From: Brassica napus
Taxonomy: Eukaryota; Streptophyta; Magnoliopsida; Brassicales; Brassicaceae
NCBI RefSeq assembly: GCF_020379485.1
Contig: NC_063452.1
Span: forward strand, 25,922,770 to 25,986,769
Reading direction: 5' to 3'
DNA: 64,000 nucleotides
The translations under genes were made by a program, and so were the position numbers. Shown piece after piece: positions 48,848 to 58,302 of this stretch. Under the pieces are notes generated by a model. It saw only the letters and a list, made by a program, of their open reading frames with translations. It searched no databases and had not been told where the DNA came from. Every line of letters starts with the position of its first letter. Position 1 is the first letter of the stretch.

Positions 48848-49260
48848 ATGGACACGTGTCAGACATTCACCGCTCTTCCTCTCTCCCTCGACGAAATCGT
48901 TCGATGCAGCCTCTCTCTTTTCTCCGATCGGGTTGTCCTCTCTCACTCCGTCGACGCATCCGATCATCTCATCTCAGCCGTCTGTTACTTCTACCCGTTC
49001 TTCGATGGCATCCAGTACGGTGAATTCATCATCAAGCAATACCAACCTTTCCAGATTCTCATCCAACCCCTGTTTCCGGCCATCAAGGCCTTCAAGAGCT
49101 TCCCTTTCAATGGCTTCCTTATCTTCATCACTCTCTACTTCGTCGTCGTCAGGAACCAGAATTTCAGCAGGTACGGTGGGGTGATGGGTTTGATTTAGAT
49201 GTGGTGATGAGTTTGGACAGTACGGTGTTCCTCTTCTTGCTTGTCTCTTTGATCTATGGT
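48848..49260 (+). pseudogene. TIC20-like (chloroplast protein import) fragment with internal deletion
   Basis: TIC20 proteins are four-helix channel components of the inner chloroplast envelope translocon. The frame from ATG 48848 encodes 116 residues, including ISAVCYFYPFFDGIQYG, FQILIQPLFPAI and FITLYFVVVRNQNFSRY, which match the first two to three helices of the TIC20-V type. After FSRY the expected third-helix region is missing. The frame hits a stop, but about 10 nt on another frame gives DLDVVMSLDSTVFLFLLVSL, a match to the last helix. So an internal deletion with frameshift broke it. The first codons (MDTC) fall within the leader shared with element B, so the start is transposon-derived. 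No recognisable transit peptide. Confidence 0.75.
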
Positions 49261-49694
49261 CCTTGAATTGGATTTGATTTGTATGCAATTATTAGAAAAT
49301 GAGGCAGATTGGGTAGAGTTAGGTCTTGAATTAGATGTTATTGTGTAGCTGATGCAATGATTTTGAGAGAATTGTTAGATTTATAGCATGATGTCTTCGT
49401 TTTTAGATTGGAGATTACCGTTATCTAATTTTGTGCTCTATCTGAGACCTTTGTGTGAAACCTTCTCTGCCTTTGTTATGGTTAAAAGTCCTTCCTATCT
49501 TACTTGTATGTAGTGTTGATGTTCTCTTACTTCTTTATTTCATTCTCCTTTGTTTAGGATTGCAGATGCTGTATGTAGTGTTGATGCTCTCTTACTTATT
49601 TACTTGTATGTAGTGTTGATGTTCCGGTCGTTATGCACTTCGTAGAACTTCTATAGCAACTAAATCTTTACTTTAATAAATGAGTATTGGACAG

Positions 49695-49885
49695 GACTGT
49701 ATGGGCAAAACACAGAGAGCATAGCATCTGAAATATGTGGATTCATCACTGTGCTGACCGGAACAGTTATACTGCATGAGACGAGGGAAGAGGAACAAGC
49801 TTCGTCTGGAACGTTGAGATGACATGAATCAGGGAAGAGCTTTAACGAAGAACATCTAGTAAGCTTGTACAGTCCTGAGTATTAG
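49695..49885 (+). pseudogene. NIPA-type magnesium transporter, last-exon fragment
   Basis: After an intron-like stretch ending TTGGACAG, the sequence reads GQNTESIASEICGFITVLTG, then ILHETREEEQASS, and ends SGKSFNEEHLVSLYSPEY before TAG at 49885. This is the conserved C terminus of plant NIPA (DUF803) membrane transporters. One base appears missing near the start (49698-49703) and an in-frame TGA sits before the final 20 residues, so it is not functional. It lies in the same orientation as the TIC20-like fragment, with no rest of the gene. Confidence 0.75.
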
Positions 49886-50099
49886 CAAGCAAAGGTAAAA
49901 CTGAACTTAACTTCGTTTAGACTGAACGAAAAGATCATCCATCATCATCATCATCATCATCTTATCTATCTCTAGTGGGGGAACAATCTAGAGCCTTGTG
50001 TGTATACATGGATCGAGTTCATTTTTGGGGGATTTGCCGTTCACATTCATATTTTTGTTTTTTACTTCATAGTCTTTGTTGCGTAACTAGGCTTAGGAT

Positions 50100-50537
50100 C
50101 AAGGTTCTAAAAATCGGTCTAGGCGGCGCCTAGGCCCCCGCCTAGGCAGCAACTCGGTCCTATCCGAAACGATTTTTTTTAAAAATCCGATTTTTTTTAA
50201 AAATCCGATTTATATGATTTAAATTGGTTTAAACTGTTCTAAATCGGTTAAAATCGATCTAAAATTGTGTATATATGTTAAATAAAGCAATAATATTATT
50301 ACAAATCTACAAATTTGTCTACTTTCTTCTGTTTTGTATATCTAATTTTGATAATTCATCACAATAATTTTATAATTAAATTTAAAAAACTAAAATATGT
50401 TATACAAATGTATAAAATATATAAAATAAATCAACAATTTACTAACGCCTAGGCCTCGCCTAGGCCCCGAACAATCCGCCTAGTCGCTAGTCCTCTATAA
50501 AGCGCCTAGTTACCGCCTAGCGATTTTTAGAACATTG
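50100..50537. mobile_element. Non-autonomous hAT element (CCTAGGCGG family), copy 2
   Basis: Ends CAAGGTTCTAAAAATCG and, from the other strand, CAATGTTCTAAAAATCG are flanked by an 8-bp duplication CTTAGGAT (50092-50099 and 50538-50545). Subterminal GGCGCCTAGGC words match the family at 11493-12011. Inserted into element A. Confidence 0.85.
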
Positions 50538-50774
50538 CTTAGGATTATAATCACTTTGTGCATAACATTTTCAACTTTCCTTTTGGCTTTGTAATGGATT
50601 TTTTTTTACAATGTTTAATTGTTTTTTAAGAACTCCTAAATAAGAGACTCTCATTGGAGCATAAAAATGTTGGTATCTCTTAACTAAATTTCTTAAGTAA
50701 TATTTAATACTTAAAAATTATTAAGAGACCCAAAGTGAGTTTTTGGGTTAATGATGCTCTAAGGACAGAACCTA

Positions 50775-51657
50775 GGGTGAACCTTTAAATTCACTCCACC
50801 CTTTAGGACCAATCAAAATGACACATAGATTATTAATTAAAAAACATTAAATTAGATAAAAAATAGCTACAAAAAATAAAAACGCTAATTTTAACGACGC
50901 TAACGCTTCCAGCTAAACCCTAAACCCTAAATCTTAAATTCTAAACCCTATACCCTAAATTCTAAACCCAAATCCAAACCCATAAACCCAAACCCTATAC
51001 CCTAAACCTTAATCCTAGACCCTAAACCCAAATTATATACCCTAAACCCAAAAACTAGACTATAAACCTAAACTCTATACCCTAAACTCAAGTCGTAGAT
51101 CCTAAACCCAAACCGTAAATCTTTAACCCAAATTATATACCCTAAACCCAAAACCTTAACCATAAGTCCAAACGGTAAATCTTAAACCAAAACCGTAAAT
51201 CCTAAACCCAAAACCTATACCCTAAACCCAAATCCTAGACCTAAAATCCAAACGGTAAACCCTAAATGCAAACCCCAAACTTAGATGTTATGGGTTTGGG
51301 TTAAGTTTTACGGTTTGGGTTCAGGGTCTAAGACTTGGGTTTAGGGTATAGGATTTAGGTTTATAGTCTATTTTTTGGGTTTAAGGTATATAATTTGGGT
51401 TTAGGGTCTAGGATTAGGGTTTAGGGTATAAGGTTTGGGTTTAGGGATTTGAATTTGGGTTTGGGTTTAGAATTTAGGGTATAGGGTTTATAATTTAAGA
51501 TTTAGGGTTTAGGGTTTCGCTAGAAGCGTTAACGTCGTTAAAATTAGCGTTTTTATTTTTTTGTAGCTATTTTTTATTTAATTTAATATTTTTTAATTAA
51601 TAATCTATGTGTCACTTTGATTGGTCCTAAAAGGTGGGGTGAATTTAAAAGTTCACC
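50775..51657. mobile_element. Foldback element made of degenerate CCCTAAA repeats
   Basis: About 0.88 kb that is nearly self-complementary. The outer arms match (GGGTGAACCTTTAAATTCAC on the left against the reverse complement of TGAATTTAAAAGTTCACC on the right), as do the flanking AGCGTTAACGTCGTTAAAAT parts. Inner arms are about 35 degenerate CCCTAAAC/CCCTATAC words on the left and TTTAGGG/TTTGGGT words on the right, meeting near 51285. No target duplication was found. It has the structure of a MITE/foldback transposon, not a telomere. Confidence 0.75.
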
Positions 51658-53221
51658 AGTTTTGTTCAGATTATAAGATTTACAAAGTTTAACTCCAATA
51701 AGAGGACTTTAGAGGGAGTTTGGAGATTGAAAGAGTTTTATGTTGTTGAACTAGAAATGAAGAAATAATTGACTTTCTCTGTTTCTGTTCTTTCATTCTT
51801 TTGATTCATCGTTATCACTAGGTCTGTGCAGATTATTGGTTTAGCTTAGCGTGGACCTATGCTGAAAATTTGGGCAATAGGACTCGATTCTGGCATGAAC
51901 TTGCTTTATTTGTATGGACCATAAAAATTAATTCAGACACGGTCGGTATGTAGATTTTTGGTCGGTTGGCCCTTAGGGTTTTGGACCACTACAACGTCAT
52001 TAGTCATCAGCATAATTTACTTTTTTTTGGTAATCAGCGTAATTTACTTTTGTATGTCTAAGAGATCAATAGTCACTGTTGACGATTATTATGCCATTTT
52101 ACTTCTTTTGAACTTATGAATATTGGTCATTTATTAAAAACAAACTTATGAATATTGGTTGATTTGTTTGAAGCTCGAACATGTACACATATGCCACCAA
52201 ATGCAATTGCATTAACGTTCTGTATATATATTGATTTAGTGCAGGACTGCGATGAGTAAACAAAAGAGCAACTAGTAAAGATCATGGACGTATAGTTTCT
52301 GATCATGCTATACTACTTGATTGATTTTGATGACTTGTCGAGATTGACGATAACAAATAAAAATAAGTTATCAGTTACAAAAAAAAAATCAGTTATGTAA
52401 GCATGACTTACTAGTATTGCCGAACTAAACGTTTTTAAGACAGAAGACATGCATGGTTGAAGTGAGAGACATTTGGCCATGTATATTTCATCTCCGATAT
52501 GAAACAAAAAACGATTTTTATTGTTTTTTTTATAATGAGTAGATATGAAAGAAAAACTTGTTGATATATATATATTGAAACAGATCGATGTATAATAAAC
52601 TTAGAATTAGTTTGTTATTAGCATTCATGTAAGTGTTTGTGAAGTTATTTTATTTCTGTATGATCCTATAAATGTTGTCTTACCGATTATGTTATACCTT
52701 ATCATGAAAACTATTTTTATTATTATCAACTTTTAATCTTAGTTTACCTACTTTATCTGGTAATGGCTTAGGGATGGTCGTATAGGAAAAGGTCAATGCA
52801 TGTATTTGCCCAACGTATCAATGTATCAACCTATCTTGATTCTTGATATTCCGATTCACATAGCTAGCCTATGCTTAGATGTTTATTAAAACGATATTTA
52901 GAGTGTATACAATGGACAACTGTTCACAAACAGCTTTGAATTACGTCTTATCTTTTTGTTCAACTCAGATGAAACTTATTCAGTATTTGATTTCAATACA
53001 CTTTAGTTGCTATTTCCATAAAGATTTGTAGCCATATGAGTATTTCAAGAATACTATCTGTAAACAGGATCCTTATTTAAGTTATTATAACAAACTGTTT
53101 GAGCTAGATAAGAAATGATTGATTCTTGCTTGATGGAAAACCATTTTCTTCGTCCATGCCCTACCAACAAGAATAGCTAGATCGAATGGCTACATTAATG
53201 TAGAGTGATGGTTAAGGAAAA
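51658..53221. other. Intergenic, no gene seen
   Basis: AT-rich; no motif, repeat or credible frame. Confidence 0.5.
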
Positions 53222-53224
53222 TTA

Positions 53225-53365
53225 GAGCATCTCTAACCCCACTGAAAAATTTACTGCAAAATGGAATGAATTATGCAGTTGTGAACAAACAAAAAAAACA
53301 TTACTGCACAACTGCATAATCCACTTCATTTTGCAGTAAATTTTGCAGTGGAGTTGGAGATACGC
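53225..53365. mobile_element. 141-bp PIF/Harbinger-type MITE
   Basis: A near-perfect hairpin: GAGCATCTCTAACCCCACTG on the left against the reverse complement of the right end, with ACTGCAAAATG...CATTTTGCAGT further in. Flanked by TTA (53222-53224 and 53366-53368), the target duplication of PIF/Harbinger elements. A transcript would form a miRNA-like hairpin. Confidence 0.85.
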
Positions 53366-53368
53366 TTA

Positions 53369-54174
53369 GCCACTATTATTGTTATCTGTTCACACATTTT
53401 TTTTTGTCAACCTGTTGACACATTATATTATCTAAAAATTATATTCAAGTCCATATAACTTCATTTATTATATGTGCTTCCTTAATTAGCCTTCTCCCAA
53501 TGTTTTCCTTCTATAGAAGCAATACCAAGGAGTTCCTTCAAACCAAATATTCCAAATTGCTACAATATGTTAGGATTCAGTTTGTTCTTTAATCTCTTCC
53601 ATTGTCTTTCTCCTTCAAGATTCCATGGAACAGCTTAACACATTTGTAGCTGATTGCCTTGTTGTATCGTGTTGTTGCAACTCTCTTGTTCTCCAAATCG
53701 CAATCTTTATCTTCCTTGACTCCCTGAAAAGCTGGTCTAGAACACGAGAAAGTTTTTTGCAAAATGGGGGATAAACCAAAGGATAAAAAGAACGGGTCTC
53801 AGTTGTGAATGTCGAGAAAATACAAGGCTTGATTCGGAAAGGAGAAAAGACTCTATGAGTATAGAGATGCAAGGTTTTGGATGTTGAAGAATTTGAAGGC
53901 TTAGGAGAAGTTTTCAATGAATAGTGAGTTTTTTTTAAGCTTCTGGGGAAAAGAAAGGTTCAAAATTCTCGTCAATGTCAAGTTGTGTTAATAACAACTT
54001 TGACCTAAGATTTGTAAGTTGTTATGAGATACCTGAAGAATATTTATAATATGTATGTATTTTCACAACTTCACATATTGAATTTAATGGAAAAAGAAAT
54101 CCACTAGGTTGGTGTTTCGCTTGTTCCAAACTTCAGAAATTCATATTATATCTGCCAAATATTTTTCTGGATAA
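53369..54174. other. Intergenic, no supported gene
   Basis: A 100-codon minus-strand frame (53917-53615) begins on TTG and matches nothing I know. It may be a scrap of retroelement. Nothing else seen. Confidence 0.4.
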
Positions 54175-54376
54175 TAAGAGCAGGATTATCCAGGTCTCTT
54201 AAGTGAGTCTTTAATGTTAATTAGCATTAAAAGGAAAAGGAAAATGGGAAATTAGAGAAGAAACGTATCTAAATCAAGAGGCACAAGAACCGTGTCTTAA
54301 GGACACGTGTTCTGATTTAATTGGAAAGGCGATTTTGAGAAGGGAAAAAAACACGTTCACCTTCTCTTCTTTTCGT

Positions 54377-54377
<1 letters not shown>

Positions 54378-54445
<68 letters not shown>

Positions 54446-54446
54446 G
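54378..54446 (+). repeat. (CT)n microsatellite in the SOS1-like leader
   Basis: About 60 bp of CT repeats, 155-225 bp upstream of the SOS1-like ATG, a common plant 5' UTR feature. The long Arg/Glu or Ser/Leu frames across it are artefacts of the repeat. Confidence 0.95.
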
Positions 54447-54600
54447 TGTATGAAAACAGGATTTCCATCTGTGAATCGAAGCTGGTGAGTCGAATCGAAA
54501 GGCCAATTCGTTGTTGTTTTGGTTTTGTGTTGAGATTTTGAGAAGGGAAAACAAACTGGTGACCAAATCACAGAAAATAGCGACTGTAATCGACGCGGTG

Positions 54601-54995
54601 ATGCCGTATAGACTTCTGGAGGAAGCGACAGGTTCTTCTTCGGAGGGAGAATCAACCCCCGTCGACGCCGTTATATTTGTCGGGATGTCTCTGGTGCTCG
54701 GTATAGCATCGATGCATTTGCTTCGCGGGACTAGAGTTCCGTACACAGTCGCTCTCGTCGTCATCGGTATTGCTCTTGGATCTCCCGGTTCGATTTCAAT
54801 CCTTCCTTTGGTATTTACTCTCACTATAAGCTATTTTATCATGAAATTTGAAAAAACTCGTGGAGTAGTTTCTTCCCCGATGGCTGTTAAAGTCAACGCA
54901 TCGAAGCTTGTTTGATCTCAATTTTGGTTTTGGTTGTTTTCAGAGTATGGAACTTACCATAACCTTAGGAAGGTTGGCCATGGGATTCGTATAAG
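54601..54995 (+). pseudogene. SOS1: SOS1 Na+/H+ antiporter fragment (exons 1 and 2)
   Basis: Exon 1 (54601-54787) reads MPYRLLEEATGSSS then PVDAVIFVGMSLVLGIASMH, LLRGTRVPYTVALVVIGIAL and GS, the start of plant SOS1, the plasma-membrane Na+/H+ exchanger for salt tolerance. It ends at a GTTCG donor. After a CAG acceptor, exon 2 (from 54944) continues in phase with EYGTYHNLRKVGHGIRI, then homology stops near 54995. The Arabidopsis upstream residues (TVID) are also encoded before the ATG, but the upstream Met is ATA. Only the first transmembrane region of a protein of about 1100 residues is present. Its leader and 5' UTR were captured with it. Confidence 0.88.
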
Positions 54996-55141
54996 GCAGA
55001 GTCTTTCCCCAATTGATAGTTGTAAAGTTGATAGCTTTTGTTTCCCCTTGGAGCTGCTTGATGCTCTCAGATTCTCTTATAGACGTTTCCTAATGTTTCA
55101 TTGATTATTGCTTTATTGGTCCTTGTTTGTGTTGTGTGTAG

Positions 55142-55441
55142 CTGGTGGAAGATTCAATGGTGAAGCTTGATAAAATATGTAGAGAAGCAAACGTCAAGGT
55201 GGTTTTTATTCGATCTTACGGCCTTGTTGGGCTTGTTCGTGTGTCAGTAAAGGTAATACCTTTCTTGGTTCAGTTTTGTCTGAAAACTAGGAATTACTGT
55301 TTTGTTTTTGAGTGTTGGCAATTGGAATATGCTAAGTTGTCTTTCGTTTTCTTTTTCGTCGGAGCACACTATAATTGACTCAAAGCCTGATCATTTTCTT
55401 GATGAACTTCGCTTGAATAATCCATGGCCTGAACTCAAGAG
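55142..55441 (+). pseudogene. AXR1: AXR1-like (NEDD8/RUB E1 subunit) fragment, two exons
   Basis: Exon 55142-55252, bounded by GTAG and a GTAATA donor, reads LVEDSMVKLDKICREANVKV then SYGLVGLVRVSVK. Exon 55362-55441 reads EHTIIDSKPDHFLDELRLNN then PWPELK and ends at a GTACTC donor. These are consecutive exons of AXR1/AXL, the subunit that with ECR1 activates the ubiquitin-like RUB/NEDD8. The acceptor before the second exon has lost its CAG (reads GTCG). Only about 65 of 540 residues are present. Sequence after a further CAG at about 55518 (FVVEFQYRLTEESQ) is not clearly AXR1. Fused downstream of the SOS1 exons in the same orientation. Confidence 0.85.
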
Positions 55442-55647
55442 GTACTCTACTCTCTATTCCTCGCTCATTATGTTGTTTTGGCTTCCTTTAACCTTGTGGT
55501 TATTCATTGAACTGCAGGTTTGTGGTAGAATTTCAGTATCGGTTGACAGAAGAATCACAAGATTTTCTGGCAGCGCTATTTAAGGTTTGTGGTAGAATTT
55601 CATTAATTATTGTAGAGATGTATTGGACAAATGGTATCACTTTTCTA

Positions 55648-56250
55648 TTTTGTAATCTTGTGTAGTCACTCTCATCCTCATGTATCACTTCTGTATTTTT
55701 TTGTAATCTTGTGTAGTCACTCTCATCCTCATGTATCACTCCGATTCTCTATATAAAACCAAACGACCAAACATTTACATGCATCACTCTGATTCACAAG
55801 TTCATTTTCTCTCCTTCTCACCATACCAAACAGCAAAACATTTTGATCGCATGTTCTTTCTACTATCTCAAGTTCTTTTTTTCTTTCTCGAGAACAAACA
55901 TTCTCGACTTTTAAAAAACAACCACACACACTCTTGCTTTCACACCACCATGTATCACTTTTGTATCTCTTGCATTCACCACCATGTATCACTTTTGTAT
56001 TTTTTTGTAATCTTGTGTAGTCACTCTCATCCTCATGTATCACTCTGATTCCCTATATAAAACCAAACAACCAAACATTTTCATGTATCACTCTGATTCA
56101 CAAGTTCATTTTCTCTCCTTCTCACCATACCAACACAACCAAAACATTTTGATCGCATGTTCTTTCTACCATCTCAAGTTCTTTTTTCTTTCTCAAGAAC
56201 AAACATTCTCGACTTTTAAAAAACAACCACACACTCTTGCTTTCACACCA
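55648..56250 (+). repeat. Tandem duplication of a promoter-like block (period 304 bp)
   Basis: AGTCACTCTCATCCTCATGT ... CTATATAAAACC ... CACAAGTTCATTTTCTCTCC occurs from about 55697 and again from about 56002; a short third piece precedes at 55648. Each full copy has a TATATAAA box followed by a CT-rich leader, as in a plant core promoter. No coding frame follows, so it may be a captured promoter. Confidence 0.8.
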
Positions 56251-56466
56251 CCAAAGTCATCTTCTCTCTTTGCTCATCTTCCCTAAGTTTAATAAAAAAA
56301 AATTAATAATTTTTTATTTTAATAACTCTTAGTTAAGAGACTTGCATTGGATAATATAAATGTTCCGGTCTCTTAGCTAAGTATTTTAAACTCACATTTA
56401 TTACCTAATAATATTAAAAAACAATTAAGAGACCCTTAGTGAGTCTCTAGGATAATCATGCTCTAA

Positions 56467-57142
56467 GTCGTGAAAGATTTAGGTTACAAATAGATAGAAA
56501 ACAGAACAACTAGCATTTTTTTTTACTTAACAAATACTAGAATAAGTGGTTTGGTCAGAAAATATATAATAAGTTTGATTGGTATTTCAATTTTAGAATG
56601 GTAAAGAAAAAATGTAACATACTTATAGTAGGTTAGTTGTATATTTTCAAAAAAAAAATAAATATACAACACATCACTTAAATATATAAGATACTGACAG
56701 TAGGCAAAATCGATTTTAAATAGATTATGTATAATGTAAATCATATATACTATGAAATCAAACTGTCCATTTAAATATTTAAATTTATTACAAAATAGAA
56801 TAAAACATAATCAATACTAGTAAACAAGAATATAGTTGTCTAATAATGTGCTTCCTACTCAATTTCCAATTTAAATGATATCACCGTCAACCCTTTATCT
56901 CGACCTATTTAATATCTTATCAATAATTGAAAAACAAAATTCATAGTACCAATCAATAAAACAGAAAAGATAATGTAATTAAATTTTACTTTACTACGCG
57001 GGAATACAATTCAACGATAATAATTTTGTTAATTTTATTATTTCAACTTCGTCTCCGTAAACGCGCTTCTTCGTCTTTAAGAACTATTCACCATTCAAAT
57101 CCAATTCCAAGAATAATAATTCTCTTCCTTCTTCCTCCGTCA
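56467..57142. other. Upstream region of CML16
   Basis: AT-rich, with no clear TATA box. The frame is open upstream of the CML16 ATG, but the extra residues are not part of the family. Confidence 0.4.
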
Positions 57143-57628
57143 ATGGCGTCCGCGAAACCAACCGATCAGATCAAACAGCTCAAAGACATCTTCACTCGCT
57201 TCGACATGGACGGAGACGGAAGCCTCACACAGCTCGAGCTCGCCGCTCTCCTCCGTTCCCTCGGCATCAAACCTCGCGGCGATCAAATCACTCTCCTCCT
57301 CAACCAAATCGACCGTAACGGTAACGGTTCCGTCGAGTTCGACGAGCTCGTCGTCGCGATTCTCCCCGACCTCAACGAGGAGGTGCTCATTAACCAGGAG
57401 CAGCTCATGGAGGTTTTCCGTTCGTTCGATCGTGACGGTAACGGTCAAATCACGGCGGCGGAGCTTGCTGGGTCAATGGCTAAAATGGGACATCCGTTGA
57501 CTTATCGCGAGTTGACGGAGATGATGACGGAGGCTGATTCTAACGGTGACGGTGTTATTAGTTTTAATGAGTTTGCGCATATCATGGCTAAGTCCGCCGC
57601 TGATTTTCTTGGATTAACGGCTGCTTGA
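57143..57628 (+). CDS. CML16: Calmodulin-like protein CML16 (four EF hands)
   Basis: The 161-residue intronless protein is a Ca2+ sensor of the calmodulin-like family, presumably cytosolic/nuclear, binding targets on Ca2+ rise. Four complete EF loops have acidic positions 1, 3, 5 and 12: DMDGDGSLTQLE (21-32), DRNGNGSVEFDE (57-68), DRDGNGQITAAE (96-107) and DSNGDGVISFNE (132-143). The N terminus MASAKPTDQIKQLKDIF and the C-terminal SAADFLGLTAA match Arabidopsis CML16 in length and sequence (CML15 is the close alternative). The start was chosen at ATG 57143; an upstream extension in frame (from 57026) begins on a non-ATG codon and is 5' UTR. The early half is strongly C-rich at third codon positions, typical of intact plant EF-hand genes. 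Confidence 0.95.
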   Translation: MASAKPTDQIKQLKDIFTRFDMDGDGSLTQLELAALLRSLGIKPRGDQITLLLNQIDRNGNGSVEFDELVVAILPDLNEEVLINQEQLMEVFRSFDRDGNGQITAAELAGSMAKMGHPLTYRELTEMMTEADSNGDGVISFNEFAHIMAKSAADFLGLTAA

Positions 57629-58153
57629 TTCTCTTATGTTTGTTTTTGATTAAATTGATTATTTTCTAATGCTCAGTTGTTTTATTGTATTATGCAACCT
57701 TGAGTAATTTAACAATGGGCGCTAATCTTCCCTCTTTTCTTCTAATTAGTTTATGATATAGTTGGTGTGACTTAAAATATCTAGTTGGTGACTTTATCAA
57801 GATTGACTTTTGATGAGATATGAAAGAATAATCATGATGAAAATGTATTAAGGTTAGTACTCGCAAGAAGCTCATACAAGCACATTAAGTCACATTTATA
57901 TAAATCATCTAACCTTACACAAATAGAAATATGAAAATATTCTAGTAACATTCTATTAACAATCAAGTCGTATTAACACATAAATTAAAGAGATCTTGAT
58001 CAATACGATATTACAGTCTATGATAGCTCTAAATCCAGATAAAACGTACTCAGTAGACTAAACCAGTTGCACGTACTCAGTAGACTAAACTAGTTGCAGT
58101 GTTTCACGATGAGCCATGATAGTCGAAACAGTGTTTTTTATTTTGGGTCAGAA
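57629..58153. other. 3' flank of CML16
   Basis: Presumed 3' UTR, then AT-rich flank with a 24-bp direct repeat CACGTACTCAGTAGACTAAA type (about 58045-58095). A first AGTCGAAACAGT word (58120) precedes the LINE target duplication. Confidence 0.4.
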
Positions 58154-58170
58154 AGTCGAAACAGTTTAGT

Positions 58171-58192
58171 TTTTTTTTTTTTTTTTTTTTTA
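58171..58192 (-). other. Poly-A tail of the LINE
   Basis: About 22 T on the plus strand next to the 13-bp target duplication. Confidence 0.9.
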
Positions 58193-58302
58193 ATGAATGA
58201 AATTTTATTCATCAAAAAAACTTTTTTTTACATCATGTGCGGTCCTAATTCAAAAACCCTTTCACATTGATTCTTCAAGAACTTACATATAAAACCAAAG
58301 AG

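Larger units (their letters stand above)
46464..50759 (+). mobile_element. Pack-type PIF/Harbinger-like element A carrying TIC20 and NIPA fragments
   Basis: TAA trinucleotides flank it (46461-46463 and 50760-50762). The left end GAGCATCAATAACG and the right end read inward GAGCATCATTAACC are inverted repeats; both sides have GGTCTCTT/AAGAGACC words. A Helitron (46531-48792) and a hAT element (50100-50537 with its duplication) have inserted; without them the element is about 1.6 kb. The non-transposon interior is host-gene sequence (TIC20-like, then a NIPA last exon). A leader at about 48800-48860 is shared with element B (54178-56463). No transposase, so it moved in trans. Confidence 0.65.
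54178..56463 (+). mobile_element. Pack-type PIF/Harbinger-like element B carrying SOS1 and AXR1 fragments
   Basis: TAA flanks both ends (54175-54177 and 56464-56466). The left end GAGCAGGATTATCC and the right end read inward GAGCATGATTATCC are 13/14 inverted repeats, followed on both sides by GTCTCTTAA/GAGACTCAC words. The leader (54250-54312: GAAGAAACGTATCTAAATCA ... GGACACGTGT) aligns with the leader of element A. Inside, in one orientation, are SOS1 exons 1-2 then two AXR1-like exons, then a duplicated promoter-like block. No transposase. 2286 bp. Confidence 0.7.

Noticed and set aside
50920..51530. CCCTAAA repeats as an interstitial telomere or chromosome end
   Set aside because: The words are degenerate and arranged as a palindrome inside a foldback element.
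53615..53917. 100-codon minus-strand frame
   Set aside because: No ATG start, no recognised family, simple composition.
54317..54541. Long Arg-Glu and Ser-Leu frames
   Set aside because: They are translations of the (CT)n microsatellite.
57140..57448. Antisense 102-codon frame over CML16
   Set aside because: Mirror of a C-rich coding sequence; no independent support.
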